Of a DNA stretch of 64,000 nt, positions 1 through 9,018 are shown one piece after another (position 1 is the stretch's first letter; each line of letters begins with the position of its first letter). Source of the stretch: Clostridiales bacterium. Its GTDB lineage: Bacteria > Bacillota > Clostridia > Lachnospirales > Lachnospiraceae. The stretch is from NCBI GenBank assembly GCA_020860715.1, contig JAJBTU010000037.1, forward strand, positions 33,822-97,821, in the 5' to 3' direction. A program made the position numbers and the translations under genes. A model generated the notes under the pieces. It saw nothing but the letters and a program-made list of their open reading frames with translations. It made no database searches and had not been told where the DNA came from.

Positions 1-2
1 AA

Positions 3-521
3 CTTCTGACGGATGAAAACGGCCTGCATATCAGCCAGAGAAACATTACGGTATCGACCTGCGGATTGACGGAGCGGATCCGCGAACTTGCGGATGAAAA
101 GCTGCAGATCACTCTTGCGCTGTCCCTGCACGCTCCATCGCAGGAAAAACGCAGGGAACTGATGCCGGTCGCTTATAAATATGAACTGGGCGAGGTGCTG
201 GATGCCTGCCGGTATTATTTTGAGCAAACCGGGCGGAGGGTGACCTTTGAGTACAGCCTGGTGGATGGAGTAAACGCTTCGGAGGAAGATGCCCGCAGAC
301 TGGCAGGGCTTCTTGGAAACATGAACTGCCATATTAACCTGATTCCGGTTAATCCGGTTTCGGAGCGGAAATACGTGCAGCCGGATCGCCGGAGGATCCT
401 TGCATTTAAAAATGTTCTTGAAAATTGCGGGAAAACTGTTACTATAAGGAGAGAGATGGGGCGTGACATCGCGGGAGCCTGCGGTCAGCTCCGCAAAGGA
501 TATATGGAAAAGGGCTCATGA
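3..521 (+). CDS. rlmN: 23S rRNA (adenine-2503-C2)-methyltransferase, C-terminal part
   Basis: Radical-SAM enzyme that methylates A2503 of 23S rRNA (and A37 of some tRNAs). The open frame enters from the window edge, so the start and the CxxxC cluster motif lie upstream. Visible are the family's SLHAPSQEKRRELMPV segment, the NLIPVNPV segment and the C-terminal DIAGACGQLR, whose Cys is the catalytic methyl-carrier. The gene lies directly upstream of the PP2C phosphatase, a gene order common in Firmicutes. The TTG at 66 in the ORF track is only an internal codon. Confidence 0.95.
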   Translation, partial: LLTDENGLHISQRNITVSTCGLTERIRELADEKLQITLALSLHAPSQEKRRELMPVAYKYELGEVLDACRYYFEQTGRRVTFEYSLVDGVNASEEDARRLAGLLGNMNCHINLIPVNPVSERKYVQPDRRRILAFKNVLENCGKTVTIRREMGRDIAGACGQLRKGYMEKGS

Positions 522-537
522 GAAAGGACAAGGAAAT

Positions 538-1263
538 ATGAGGGTTTACAGTGTCACAGACATTGGCAGGAAACGTTCTTCCAATCAGGATTTCATCTAC
601 GCGTCAGAACAGCCGGTAGGCAATCTGCCGAATCTTATGATTGTCGCTGACGGAATGGGCGGGCACAACGGAGGAGATACTGCTTCCCGGTGCACGGTGG
701 AGTCAATGATAGAATACCTGGGACAGGCGCAGGATAAGCGCCCGATTCCGCTGCTGTCTGAGGCAATCCATTATGCGAACGAGCAGGTGATTGAAAAGGC
801 TGCTTCTGACCGCTCTCTGGAAGGCATGGGGACAACGGTGGTCGCGGCTTCCATTGTGGACGGATACCTGTATGTTGCCAATGTCGGGGACAGCAGGCTG
901 TATCTGATCGATCAGGAGATCGCGCAGATCACCAGAGACCATTCGCTGGTGGAAGAGATGGTACGGATGGGGGAGCTGCAGCGCAAAGACGCGCGCAGTC
1001 ATCCGGACAAAAATGTGATTACGCGGGCGGTTGGAGTCAAATCTCCGGTGCGGATTGATTTCTTTGATGTAAAACTGGAAGAAGGAGATTTTATTCTGCT
1101 CTGCTCTGACGGGCTCACCAATATGGTTGAGGACGCGGAGATTCTGCAGATTGTAAAAAAATACCATTCACCAAAAGAAGCGGCATGCCACCTGGTGAAT
1201 GAAGCGAATAAAAACGGGGGAAAAGACAACATTTCCGTGGTACTTGCGGAAGTTGATCGGTGA
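538..1263 (+). CDS. prpC: PP2C-family Ser/Thr protein phosphatase (PrpC/Stp)
   Basis: Manganese-dependent phosphatase that reverses phosphorylation by the adjacent PASTA kinase. About 241 residues, normal for bacterial Stp. Metal-binding PP2C motifs are present in order: ADGMGGHNGG, GMGTT, VGDSRLYL, SDGLTN and GGKDNISVV. I chose the ATG at 538 (MRVYSVTDIG) because the family starts with this strand and an AGGACAAGGA ribosome site precedes it; the longer ORF from 463 overlaps rlmN. The end lies 17 bases before the kinase start, indicating one operon. Confidence 0.95.
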   Translation: MRVYSVTDIGRKRSSNQDFIYASEQPVGNLPNLMIVADGMGGHNGGDTASRCTVESMIEYLGQAQDKRPIPLLSEAIHYANEQVIEKAASDRSLEGMGTTVVAASIVDGYLYVANVGDSRLYLIDQEIAQITRDHSLVEEMVRMGELQRKDARSHPDKNVITRAVGVKSPVRIDFFDVKLEEGDFILLCSDGLTNMVEDAEILQIVKKYHSPKEAACHLVNEANKNGGKDNISVVLAEVDR

Positions 1264-1279
1264 TTATGGGGAAAAAGAT

Positions 1280-3244
1280 ATGTTAAGTTCAGGAATGTTT
1301 ATTCAGAACAGGTATGAGATCGTCTCAAGGATCGGCTCAGGGGGCATGGCCGATGTTTATAAAGCTCTGGACCATAAGCTGAATCGCTTTGTGGCTGTCA
1401 AGGTGCTGAAAAAAGAATTCCGGGAGGATAAGGTTTTTACTTCCAAGTTCCGGGCGGAGGCACAGGCGGCCGCGGGTCTGGCGCACGGGAATATTGTCAA
1501 TATATACGATGAAGGCGAAGAAGCAGGCGTCAATTATATTGTGATGGAGCTGGTGGAAGGAATCACGCTCAAGGACTATATTGCGGATAAAGGCCGGCTG
1601 TCCGTCCGTGAGGCTACCAGTATAGCTCTGCAGATCTGTGCGGGGCTGGAGGCTGCTCACAACAATGGAATCATTCATCGCGACATTAAGCCGCAGAATA
1701 TCATGATATCTACGGACGGCAAGGTAAAGGTGGCGGATTTTGGAATTGCACGGGCGGCTTCTTCGAATACCATGACCTCAGGCGTGATGGGCTCGGTGCA
1801 TTACAGCTCGCCGGAGCAGGCCAGAGGCGGATACAGCGATGAGAAGAGCGATATTTACTCGCTTGGCATTACAATGTACGAGATGCTGACCGGCCATGTC
1901 CCATTTGGCGGCGATACGGCAGTCGCGGTGGCACTTCACCATTTGCAGGACGAGATGCACGGCCCTAAGGAAGAAGTGCCGGAGATTCCGTTCAGCACCA
2001 ATCAGATCGTACTGAAATGTACGCAGAAAAGCCCGGACCGGCGTTACCCGAATATGACGGAACTGATCCGCGACTTAAGAGAGTCTCTGGTCAATCCGGA
2101 AGGCGATTTTGTGACCTGGCAGGTGACGGACCGCACCTCCCGGACGATTGTAATGTCCAAAGAGGAACTGGAACAGATCAAGACCGAACAGCGCATGCCT
2201 TCCTATGATGAGACACTGGACGTGGGCGCGGCAAACCTGCAGCCGCAGGAGACCGGCTCTGTGCAGAACCGGGCGTATCAGCCGGGAAGTTACTATCAGA
2301 AGAGTCAGTATCAGGATGCTGCAGCCGGCCATCAGGAAAGCATTTACGACAATTATGACGGAACACGCTGGAATATGGGATACGGAGAGGATGATGTCAG
2401 CGATCCTTCCTATTTGGGCTCTTATGATGAAACGGAAGGATACGGCGAGACGGATGAGGAGGAGAGTTATCATCTGGAGGACAGCTTTGAGACCTCCCGT
2501 GCCAGAAAGAAAAAAGAGAACGATACAGACAGTGAACTGAATCCGAAGCTGGAAAAAGCAGTGACGCTGGGAGGCATTATCATAGCGGTGGTGGTTGGTT
2601 TTGTCTTTCTGGCTCTTCTTGCGAATGCGCTTGGCGCAGTGAATTTTTCTTCCTCCAAAAAGGCGGATGATGACAGCGTTGTGATTGAGGAGACGACCGG
2701 GACGCAGACGGAAAGTGAAAGCGAATCGGAAACGATGAGTGAAAGCGAGAGCGAATCCGAGACGGCGGCATCATTTGCACTGGATGATATCAGCAATATG
2801 GAACTGTCACAGGCGGAGGCGCTGCTGATCACGCGGGGACTGAAATATTCCGTTGACCGGACGCAGTACAGCGATACGGTGGCGGGCGGATATGTGATCT
2901 CAACAGACCCGGAGGCCGGTGAGACTGTGCGCAGGGGGGACACGATCACAATCTTCGTCAGTCAGGGTGTACAGGAGACCGAGACGGAAGAGACGGTAAC
3001 AGAGTATAAGACCCTCTGGGACCTGACCGGATATACAGTGGAACGCGCGGAGGAAGCATTGGAAATGCTTGGCCTGACTGCGGCATATGCGTATGAGGCC
3101 AGCGATACGATCAGCAAAGACATGGTGACCCGTACGAGCGCGGAGGATACGGATGGCCAGGTGCCGGCGGGCAGCACGGTTACCATCTATATCAGTACCG
3201 GTTCTTCGACATCTTCCGGCATATCGGACGAGGATGAAATATAA
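1280..3244 (+). CDS. prkC: PASTA-domain Ser/Thr protein kinase (PrkC/PknB), frame broken near the C-terminus
   Basis: Membrane kinase that senses muropeptides and links the cell wall to growth and germination. The N-terminal kinase domain has the glycine loop GSGGMADVYKA, K41 in VAVKVLKKEF, HRDIKPQN with D135, and DFGIARA. A linker is followed by one membrane helix (about GGIIIAVVVGFVFLALL), an E/S-rich stalk and two PASTA units. The start at 1280 has an upstream GGGGAAAAAGA. The ORF stops at 3244, but the next frame continues with a Ser/Thr linker and a beta-rich tail of the kind seen on Lachnospiraceae homologues. A two-base ATAT duplication at about 3238-3243 explains the break. Either a recent mutation or a sequence error. 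Confidence 0.93.
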   Translation: MLSSGMFIQNRYEIVSRIGSGGMADVYKALDHKLNRFVAVKVLKKEFREDKVFTSKFRAEAQAAAGLAHGNIVNIYDEGEEAGVNYIVMELVEGITLKDYIADKGRLSVREATSIALQICAGLEAAHNNGIIHRDIKPQNIMISTDGKVKVADFGIARAASSNTMTSGVMGSVHYSSPEQARGGYSDEKSDIYSLGITMYEMLTGHVPFGGDTAVAVALHHLQDEMHGPKEEVPEIPFSTNQIVLKCTQKSPDRRYPNMTELIRDLRESLVNPEGDFVTWQVTDRTSRTIVMSKEELEQIKTEQRMPSYDETLDVGAANLQPQETGSVQNRAYQPGSYYQKSQYQDAAAGHQESIYDNYDGTRWNMGYGEDDVSDPSYLGSYDETEGYGETDEEESYHLEDSFETSRARKKKENDTDSELNPKLEKAVTLGGIIIAVVVGFVFLALLANALGAVNFSSSKKADDDSVVIEETTGTQTESESESETMSESESESETAASFALDDISNMELSQAEALLITRGLKYSVDRTQYSDTVAGGYVISTDPEAGETVRRGDTITIFVSQGVQETETEETVTEYKTLWDLTGYTVERAEEALEMLGLTAAYAYEASDTISKDMVTRTSAEDTDGQVPAGSTVTIYISTGSSTSSGISDEDEI

Positions 3245-3561
3245 CGATTGACAGCAGTACATCGACGGCTTCGGATACGTCTTCGTCGACAAACGGATCT
3301 GAAAGCGGTACCTGGCAGTGCAATGCCTCCCTGACCGCTCCGTCCGGATACACGGGGCAGCCTGTACGGATTACTCTGTATCAGAATGGCACGGAGACGA
3401 CCGTATTTGAGGGAACAACGACGTTTCCCTATCTGCTGCAGGTGACCGGGGAGACCGGCGTTTCTACCGGGATTGCGTATGTCTACCTGCTTGATGCGGA
3501 TACCGGAGAAGTGACGAGCAAGATCGAGTATTCCGGAATTACGTTCAGCGAAGTGAACTAG
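3244..3561 (+). other. Detached C-terminal tail of the PASTA kinase (frame +1)
   Basis: Open reading frame without its own start or ribosome site. It reads TIDSSTSTASDTSSSTNGS followed by about 85 residues containing PYLLQVTGETGVSTG and AYVYLLDADTG, ending EYSGITFSEVN. It directly follows the premature stop of prkC and has coding character (Ser/Thr linker, then a folded domain). Removing two bases of the ATAT at the junction fuses it in frame as ...DEITIDSS. It is therefore part of prkC, not a separate gene. Confidence 0.8.
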
Positions 3562-3607
3562 GAATGTCTGTTTGGGATAAGCTGAAGCAGTTACAGACGG
3601 AGGATGC

Positions 3608-4519
3608 ATGCGCGGGAAAATAATCAGAGGAGTTGGCGGGTTTTATTATGTGCACGCTGAGGACAGCGCGGTCTATGAGTGCAGGGCAAAGGGCATTTTC
3701 CGAAAAGAAAATAGAAAACCGCTGGTCGGGGACGATGTGGAGATTTCCGTTCTGGATGCGGAGAAGCGGATCGGCAATGTTGATGGGCTTCTGCCGAGGA
3801 GAAACATGCTGATCCGGCCTGCGGCGGCCAACGTCGATCAGGCGATGGTGGTGTTTGCGCTGAATCATCCGAAACCGAATCTGAACCTGCTTGACCGCTT
3901 TCTGATTCTGATGAGCCGCCAGAAAATACCGGTGATTATCTGTTTCAATAAGACAGACCTCGCAGATATGGAACTGCCCGGCATGCTGGAACAGATTTAC
4001 CGGGACTGCGGCTGCGAGGTGTATTTTGTGAGCGTGGCGTGCCGGGAGGGACTGGATTCGGTGCGGCGCACCCTGGAAGGAAAGACTACGGTTCTGGCCG
4101 GTCCGTCCGGCGTTGGGAAATCTTCACTGACCAATTCGTTTCTTTCCGAACAGCATATGGAGGTCGGAGAGATCAGCCGGAAGGCCGACCGGGGCAAGCA
4201 TACGACCAGGCATACAGAACTGCTTCTGCTGAAACCGGGTGATTTGCCAAAGGGGCAGGCAGAGTGCCGGAACAGCTATATCCTGGATACACCCGGCTTC
4301 AGTTCTCTTTATCTGCCGGATATGGAATATGAGGAATTAAAAGAGTATTTTTATGAATTTATTCCATATGAACAGCAGTGCAGGTTTCAGGGCTGCATGC
4401 ATTTAAAAGAGCCGGACTGTGCCGTGAAAGCCGCGGTGGAGTCAGGAAAAATACCGGCGGCGCGCTATGAGAGTTATGTGCTGCTGGCGGAGGAACTCCG
4501 GACACGCAGAAAATATTGA
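3608..4519 (+). CDS. rsgA: Ribosome small subunit-dependent GTPase A
   Basis: GTPase for late maturation of the 30S subunit. It has the circularly permuted GTPase order typical of the family: N-terminal OB-fold, then G4 FNKTD, G1 GPSGVGKSS, G3 DTPGF. The C-terminal zinc region has CRFQGCMHLKEPDC. At 303 residues the length is normal. It follows the kinase gene by 46 bases beyond the tail and is followed at once by rpe, the usual Firmicutes order. Confidence 0.96.
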   Translation: MRGKIIRGVGGFYYVHAEDSAVYECRAKGIFRKENRKPLVGDDVEISVLDAEKRIGNVDGLLPRRNMLIRPAAANVDQAMVVFALNHPKPNLNLLDRFLILMSRQKIPVIICFNKTDLADMELPGMLEQIYRDCGCEVYFVSVACREGLDSVRRTLEGKTTVLAGPSGVGKSSLTNSFLSEQHMEVGEISRKADRGKHTTRHTELLLLKPGDLPKGQAECRNSYILDTPGFSSLYLPDMEYEELKEYFYEFIPYEQQCRFQGCMHLKEPDCAVKAAVESGKIPAARYESYVLLAEELRTRRKY

Positions 4520-4535
4520 ATACAGGAGAACAGTT

Positions 4536-5210
4536 ATGAAGCGGAAGAATATTCTGGCGCCGTCAATTCTGGCAGCCGACTTTAAGACACTTGGCGATGA
4601 GGCAGTTATCGTAAACAAAGCAGGAGCCGGCTATCTTCATATTGACGTGATGGACGGCGTGTTTGTGCCCAGCATATCATTTGGCATGCCGGTCGTTTCT
4701 TCCATCCGCAGCGCAACGGACGCTCTGTTCGATGTGCATCTGATGATCGTTGAGCCGGAAAAATACATAGCGGATTTTGCCGCCTGCGGAGCGGACAGCA
4801 TTACTGTGCACGCGGAGGCGGCCCGCCATCTGCAGCGGGTGGTCTGCGACATCAAAGAACGCGGCCTGCGGGCAGGCGTGGCCCTGAATCCGGCCACTCC
4901 CCTGAATGCGCTGGATTATGTGCTTCCGTATCTTGATATGGTACTGATTATGACGGTAAATCCGGGTTACGGCGGACAGCCCTATATCCCGGAGATGACA
5001 GAGAAAATTCGTTCCCTACGCCGCAAAGCGCTTGATCTTGGGCTGGATCTGGATATTGAGGTGGACGGCGGCATCAACGACCGCACCCTGCCGCTGGTGC
5101 TTGCGGCCGGAGCCAATGTATGCGTTGCCGGGTCTGCCGTCTTTGGAGGCGACCGTGCCGCGAACGTGAAAAAGCTGCTGGGCGTGATGGCTGAGTATAC
5201 GGAATATTAG
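4536..5210 (+). CDS. rpe: Ribulose-phosphate 3-epimerase
   Basis: Interconverts ribulose-5-phosphate and xylulose-5-phosphate in the pentose phosphate pathway. TIM barrel of 224 residues with APSILAADF at the N-terminus, HIDVMDGVFVP, DVHLMI, MTVNPGYGGQ and DIEVDGGIN, covering the metal and catalytic Asp residues. The ATG at 4536 follows CAGGAGAA; the ORF-track start at 4467 would overlap rsgA. The usual thiamine pyrophosphokinase partner does not follow. Confidence 0.96.
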   Translation: MKRKNILAPSILAADFKTLGDEAVIVNKAGAGYLHIDVMDGVFVPSISFGMPVVSSIRSATDALFDVHLMIVEPEKYIADFAACGADSITVHAEAARHLQRVVCDIKERGLRAGVALNPATPLNALDYVLPYLDMVLIMTVNPGYGGQPYIPEMTEKIRSLRRKALDLGLDLDIEVDGGINDRTLPLVLAAGANVCVAGSAVFGGDRAANVKKLLGVMAEYTEY

Positions 5211-5262
5211 AATAAACAGGATTTGCGGAGCAAATCTATGACATAATAAGGAGTGACAGAAA

Positions 5263-6360
5263 ATGAAACTTGGAATTGTAGGACTTCCGAATGTAGGCAA
5301 GAGTACATTGTTTAACTCTCTCACAAAAGCGGGGGCGGAATCGGCAAACTATCCGTTCTGCACGATTGACCCGAATGTAGGTGTGGTAGCCGTGCCGGAT
5401 GAGAGATTGAATCAGCTTGCGGATCTATATCATTCCGCGAAGGTGACTCCCGCGGTGATTGAATTTGTCGATATAGCCGGCCTTGTAAAAGGCGCGTCAA
5501 AGGGAGAAGGACTGGGGAACCAGTTTCTGGCGAATATCCGTGAGGTGGATGCCATCGTCCATGTGGTGCGCTGCTTTGAAGATCCGAATGTGGTGCATGT
5601 GGATGGTATGGTGGATCCGGCACGCGATATTGAGACGATCAATCTGGAACTGATATTTTCTGATCTGGAGATTCTGGAGCGGCGGATCGCGAAGACCGGG
5701 CGCGCGGCGAACAACAACAAAGCTGCGGCGAAGGAACTGGCTCTTCTGAAAGCGTTGAAAGAGCATCTGGAGGATGGAAAACTGGCCATCACCTATGAGA
5801 CGGACGACGAGGATGAACTCGCCTGGCTTGCCGAATACAACCTGCTTACAGCTAAGCCGGTGATCTTCGCGGCGAATGTCGCGGAGGAAGATCTGGAGGA
5901 CGACGGTGCGTCCAATTCCTATGTACAGTCGGTACGCAGCTACGCGGCGCAGACAGCAAGCGAGGTCTTTGTGATCTGTGCGGAGATTGAGGAAGAAATT
6001 TCCGAACTGGAAGAAGATGAAAAGCAAATGTTTTTGGAAGATCTCGGATTAAAGGAGTCCGGTCTGGAGAAACTGATAAAGGCGAGCTACAGTCTGCTTG
6101 GACTGCAGAGTTTTCTGACGGCGGGTGAGACGGAAACACGGGCGTGGACCATCAAAAAAGGGACAAAGGCTCCGCAGGCCGCCGGCAAGATTCACTCTGA
6201 TTTTGAACGAGGCTTTATCCGCGCGGAGGTTGTGAATTACCGCAATCTGCTGGAGTGCGGCTCTCTTTCCGCTGCGAAGGAAAAAGGACTGGTGGGACTT
6301 GAGGGCAAGGATTATGTTGTACAGGACGGAGATGTGATCCTGTTCCGGTTTAACGTGTGA
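5263..6360 (+). CDS. ychF: Redox-regulated ATPase YchF (Obg-family)
   Basis: Universally conserved P-loop protein of the Obg family that prefers ATP and is linked to ribosome function and stress responses. G1 [10 protein letters not shown] is at residue 7, [10 protein letters not shown] marks the switch II region, and the non-canonical G4 is AANV. A C-terminal TGS domain ends [19 protein letters not shown]. Length 365 residues is typical. The start follows AAGGAGTGACAGAAA. Confidence 0.96.
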   Translation: MKLGIVGLPNVGKSTLFNSLTKAGAESANYPFCTIDPNVGVVAVPDERLNQLADLYHSAKVTPAVIEFVDIAGLVKGASKGEGLGNQFLANIREVDAIVHVVRCFEDPNVVHVDGMVDPARDIETINLELIFSDLEILERRIAKTGRAANNNKAAAKELALLKALKEHLEDGKLAITYETDDEDELAWLAEYNLLTAKPVIFAANVAEEDLEDDGASNSYVQSVRSYAAQTASEVFVICAEIEEEISELEEDEKQMFLEDLGLKESGLEKLIKASYSLLGLQSFLTAGETETRAWTIKKGTKAPQAAGKIHSDFERGFIRAEVVNYRNLLECGSLSAAKEKGLVGLEGKDYVVQDGDVILFRFNV

Positions 6361-6408
6361 ACGAAGTCCGCAGCGAATGAGGCGGAACCGCGAAGCGGTT
6401 CGTTCACA
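6356..6408. repeat. Imperfect palindrome between ychF and lgt
   Basis: Outer arms TGTGAACGA and TCGTTCACA, with an inner perfect hairpin GAACCGC-gaa-GCGGTTC. It overlaps the ychF stop codon and is followed by ATATTTTTGG, a short U-rich tract. It could weaken transcription into lgt or be one of the palindromic repeats seen elsewhere in the window. Which of the two cannot be decided from sequence alone. Confidence 0.55.
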
Positions 6409-6430
6409 TATTTTTGGTTTGGGAGGATAT

Positions 6431-7339
6431 ATGGAAGGCACCATTCGTTTTCCCCATCTGGGGATAACACTGACGAATGTGATCAAAAACTTTTCAGTCG
6501 GAGGTATTTCCATCGCCTGCTACGGGGTAGTCCTGGCGATAGCCATGATGACGGGACTGCTTCTGACCATGAAGGTGGCAAAATGGACCGGGCAGAAGGA
6601 AGAAGATTATTTTGACTTTGGCATGATTGCGATTATCGTGTCAGTGGTCTGTGCCCGGATTTATTACGTTGTATTTTCCTGGGATTATTACAGAAATCAT
6701 ATCGCGGAGATTTTTAATCTGCGAAAAGGCGGCCTGGCTATCTATGGCGGCGTGATCGGCGGCGTCCTGACCGCGCTGGTTTTCTGCCATATCAGAAAGA
6801 TTGACTGGCGCAGCGCGCTGGATACAGCCTGCATCGGACTGGTGTGGGGACAGGCAGTCGGGAGATGGGGCAATTTTTTCAATCGCGAGGCATTCGGAGA
6901 TTACACGGACAACCTTCTGGCGATGCAGCTTCCGGTCAGTGATGTGAGGGCTTCGGAGATCACGGACGCGATGCGCGCACACATTCAGACCATCGACGGG
7001 ATTGAATATATTCAGGTACACCCTGCGTTTTTATACGAGTCTCTCTGGAATCTCGGCGTGCTGGTGATATTACTTTTCGTTACGTTCTTTTTTACGGAAA
7101 AAAGTGAAGATACCTCATCTGCTTCACAAACCGGAAAGCAGCGTCGGCGCCGAAAAAAGCTCACGGTATTTTTGCTGTATCTGCTGCTGTACGGAGCCGG
7201 CCGATTCTGGATTGAAAGCCTTCGCACGGATCAGCTGCTTCTGTTCGGGACGGGACTTCCCGTGTCGCAGGTTCTCTCCGGGATTTTTGTTGTCGTCTCG
7301 CTGGTGCTTCTGATCAAAAGGCCCAGGTTTATGCAGTAA
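6431..7339 (+). CDS. lgt: Prolipoprotein diacylglyceryl transferase
   Basis: Integral membrane enzyme that moves diacylglycerol from phosphatidylglycerol to the lipobox Cys of pre-lipoproteins. It contains GGLAIYGGVIGG, the signature GQAVGRWGNFFNREAFG, and HPAFLYESLWNL, with several membrane helices. 302 residues. The ATG at 6431 is preceded by GGGAGGATAT. The cytoplasmic insert near residues 225-245 is rich in Lys/Arg and lies before the last helices. Confidence 0.95.
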   Translation: MEGTIRFPHLGITLTNVIKNFSVGGISIACYGVVLAIAMMTGLLLTMKVAKWTGQKEEDYFDFGMIAIIVSVVCARIYYVVFSWDYYRNHIAEIFNLRKGGLAIYGGVIGGVLTALVFCHIRKIDWRSALDTACIGLVWGQAVGRWGNFFNREAFGDYTDNLLAMQLPVSDVRASEITDAMRAHIQTIDGIEYIQVHPAFLYESLWNLGVLVILLFVTFFFTEKSEDTSSASQTGKQRRRRKKLTVFLLYLLLYGAGRFWIESLRTDQLLLFGTGLPVSQVLSGIFVVVSLVLLIKRPRFMQ

Positions 7340-7411
7340 GGAGAGCGCGGCAGTGCGTTCACCCCGCACAAAAGAGATATGGGAGCCTGTGGCAGAGAGG
7401 AACGAAAGACA

Positions 7412-7594
7412 ATGAGCAAAAAGGAACTGCTTTCTGAACTGATTGAAAAAGAAAGGGCAAAGCTGAACCGGCTGATCGAACTGGGGTCGGAAGAGACATA
7501 TGGTCAGAGCCGTTATGTGGATCGGCTGATTGAACTGTATATGGAAGGCTGTGTGCAGTCCTGTGATTCTGATACAATTGGAGGCATGATATGA
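7412..7594 (+). CDS. Spo0E-like aspartyl-phosphate phosphatase, small
   Basis: 60-residue helical hairpin protein. Its second half, QSRYVDRLIELYM, matches the Spo0E-family signature S-x-x-x-D (in Bacillus LSQELDRLINEY), in which the Asp acts on phosphorylated Spo0A. If functional it would delay sporulation. I chose the ATG at 7412 over the in-frame 7379 because it begins the amphipathic helix MSKKELLSEL. The stop overlaps the next start as ATGA, so it is translationally coupled to the acyltransferase. Confidence 0.75.
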   Translation: MSKKELLSELIEKERAKLNRLIELGSEETYGQSRYVDRLIELYMEGCVQSCDSDTIGGMI

Positions 7595-8610
7595 AAACGT
7601 CTGTCAGAAGAACGGATCTTGATGCCGCGAAGGGAATCGGCATTATAATGGTGGTATGGGCTCACGCGCAGGGACCCTGTTCTTCCTATATTACATATTT
7701 TCATATGCCTTTATTCTTTTTTATTTCCGGCCTGCTGTTTGTGCCTGAGAAAAAAACGGTAAAAGAATATTGTCTGGGTAAAATGAAATCCCTGCTTTTT
7801 CCATTCTGGTTCTGGAATCTGCTTGCGTATCCTGTGTATTTTATATTGTTTTTCTGGAAAAACTGGAAACCGTCCACAATGGCTGCCGACATCATCAGGA
7901 TCATTCTTACGGTATACAAGGTTCCTTTTTTGGGAGCCACCTGGTTTTTAGCCGGACTGTTCTGGATTTCTGTATTATTTAAGATTTTGTATTCGACGCT
8001 GGAAAAGAGCCGCTGCAGGGATATTATAACTGTTCTTGCTTTTTTACTCCTCTGTCTTTTGGGATTCAATGTGGATTTTCCATACCGTATCAGCAGGAAC
8101 CTGATCTGCGGCTTGTTTTATATGATGGGATTCTATTACGGGAAATCTCTGGATAAACTGGAAGGCCCCGTATCCTCATTTCTGGCCGTTGTATGCGCGG
8201 TCGGGTTTGTTATCATAGCAGGAAACAATTCCGTGTCGCTGGGAAATAACCGTTATGAGAATAAAATACTGTTCATCGTAGGCGCCTGCATGGCTATTTA
8301 TGCGGTGCTGTATATTTCGAAAATACTCAGCCGGATTTTGGCCGGCCGTGCGCTGGCATGGCTTGGTTCCCGTTCGATTTCCATTGTGATCTGGCAGTTT
8401 CTGGCATTCCGATTTACAATATTACTTCAGATAGTGGTGCTGCATGGGAATCTGAAATGGCTGGTAGCTTTTCCAATTTACGATGCCGCGCATGGCTGGT
8501 GGATCGCTTATGTGATTTCCGGGCTTGCCGGCTCCGTCCTGATTGATTATGTCTTGCACCATAACCCCATTGCCGCCCGATTACGTCTGGCCGTATCGCG
8601 CAGAACATAA
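7591..8610 (+). CDS. Acyltransferase family 3 membrane protein
   Basis: 339-residue polytopic protein, about ten hydrophobic helices. The N-terminus RTDLDAAKGIGIIMVVWAHA carries the D-x-x-K-G and H pattern of acyltransferase family 3 (OafA/NodX/YrhL type), followed by HMPLFFFISG. Such enzymes transfer acetyl or succinyl groups to surface polysaccharides. The substrate cannot be predicted here. Coupled to the Spo0E-like gene by a 4-base overlap and closed by a strong terminator. Confidence 0.88.
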   Translation: MKTSVRRTDLDAAKGIGIIMVVWAHAQGPCSSYITYFHMPLFFFISGLLFVPEKKTVKEYCLGKMKSLLFPFWFWNLLAYPVYFILFFWKNWKPSTMAADIIRIILTVYKVPFLGATWFLAGLFWISVLFKILYSTLEKSRCRDIITVLAFLLLCLLGFNVDFPYRISRNLICGLFYMMGFYYGKSLDKLEGPVSSFLAVVCAVGFVIIAGNNSVSLGNNRYENKILFIVGACMAIYAVLYISKILSRILAGRALAWLGSRSISIVIWQFLAFRFTILLQIVVLHGNLKWLVAFPIYDAAHGWWIAYVISGLAGSVLIDYVLHHNPIAARLRLAVSRRT

Positions 8611-8628
8611 GAGAAAAATCATTTTTTT

Positions 8629-8665
8629 AAAGACCGTCGCTAGATTTAGCGGCGGTCTTTTTTTG
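8629..8665 (+). terminator. Rho-independent terminator after the acyltransferase
   Basis: Stem AAAGACCGTCGC / GCGGCGGTCTTT with an 8-base loop, directly followed by a T run. It separates the lgt-acyltransferase unit from the dcw cluster. Confidence 0.9.
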
Positions 8666-8730
8666 TTTCACTAAATGTTGTAAATGGACGGATAATTCGC
8701 GAATCTTTGAAAAATTCATGGAATTTGGGC

Positions 8731-8759
8731 TTGTTTTTTGTGAAAAAAACCTGTATTAT
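8731..8759 (+). promoter_or_regulatory. Sigma-A type promoter of the dcw cluster
   Basis: TTGTTT and TATTAT separated by 17 bases, in an AT-rich stretch right after the upstream terminator. The MraZ boxes start 9 bases after the -10 hexamer, so they cover the expected transcription start. Confidence 0.7.
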
Positions 8760-8767
8760 TATCGCAA

Positions 8768-8821
8768 GTGGTAGAAAGTGGTGCATCGTGGGACGAAAGT
8801 GGAAGATTGTGGCGGCTGTGG
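8768..8821 (+). promoter_or_regulatory. MraZ operator: six GTGG boxes
   Basis: GTGG recurs at 8768, 8778, 8788, 8799, 8809 and 8818, that is with 10, 10, 11, 10 and 9 base steps, one helical turn each. MraZ is known to bind direct G-rich repeats (TGGG/GTGG type) in front of its own gene. Six boxes is more than the three or four usually described. Placement just after the promoter implies autoregulation of the whole cluster. Confidence 0.85.
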
Positions 8822-9018
8822 GAAAGTAAAAGCAGCTTATCAAATCGGTTTTTCGCTGGAAACACGGTGAAATATCATCACGAGCAGTCGTTGCGTATTT
8901 GCGAAGCTGCCTGCTGGGGAGCCTGGCAGCATAAGGGTTTACGGAGAGGGTACGGGAATGCCCCTTCCGGATCGAACCGCGGGAATACAAGACGGGCAGA
9001 TTTCTAAGAAGGTGCATC

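Noticed and set aside
5497-6027. 176-residue minus-strand ORF opposite ychF
   Set aside because: Shadow ORF; ychF has complete GTPase and TGS motifs on the plus strand.
3608-8610. tRNA or rRNA genes in the housekeeping part
   Set aside because: I looked for T-arm text of the GGTTCGAATCC kind and cloverleaf-sized gaps and found none; all gaps here are under 110 bases.
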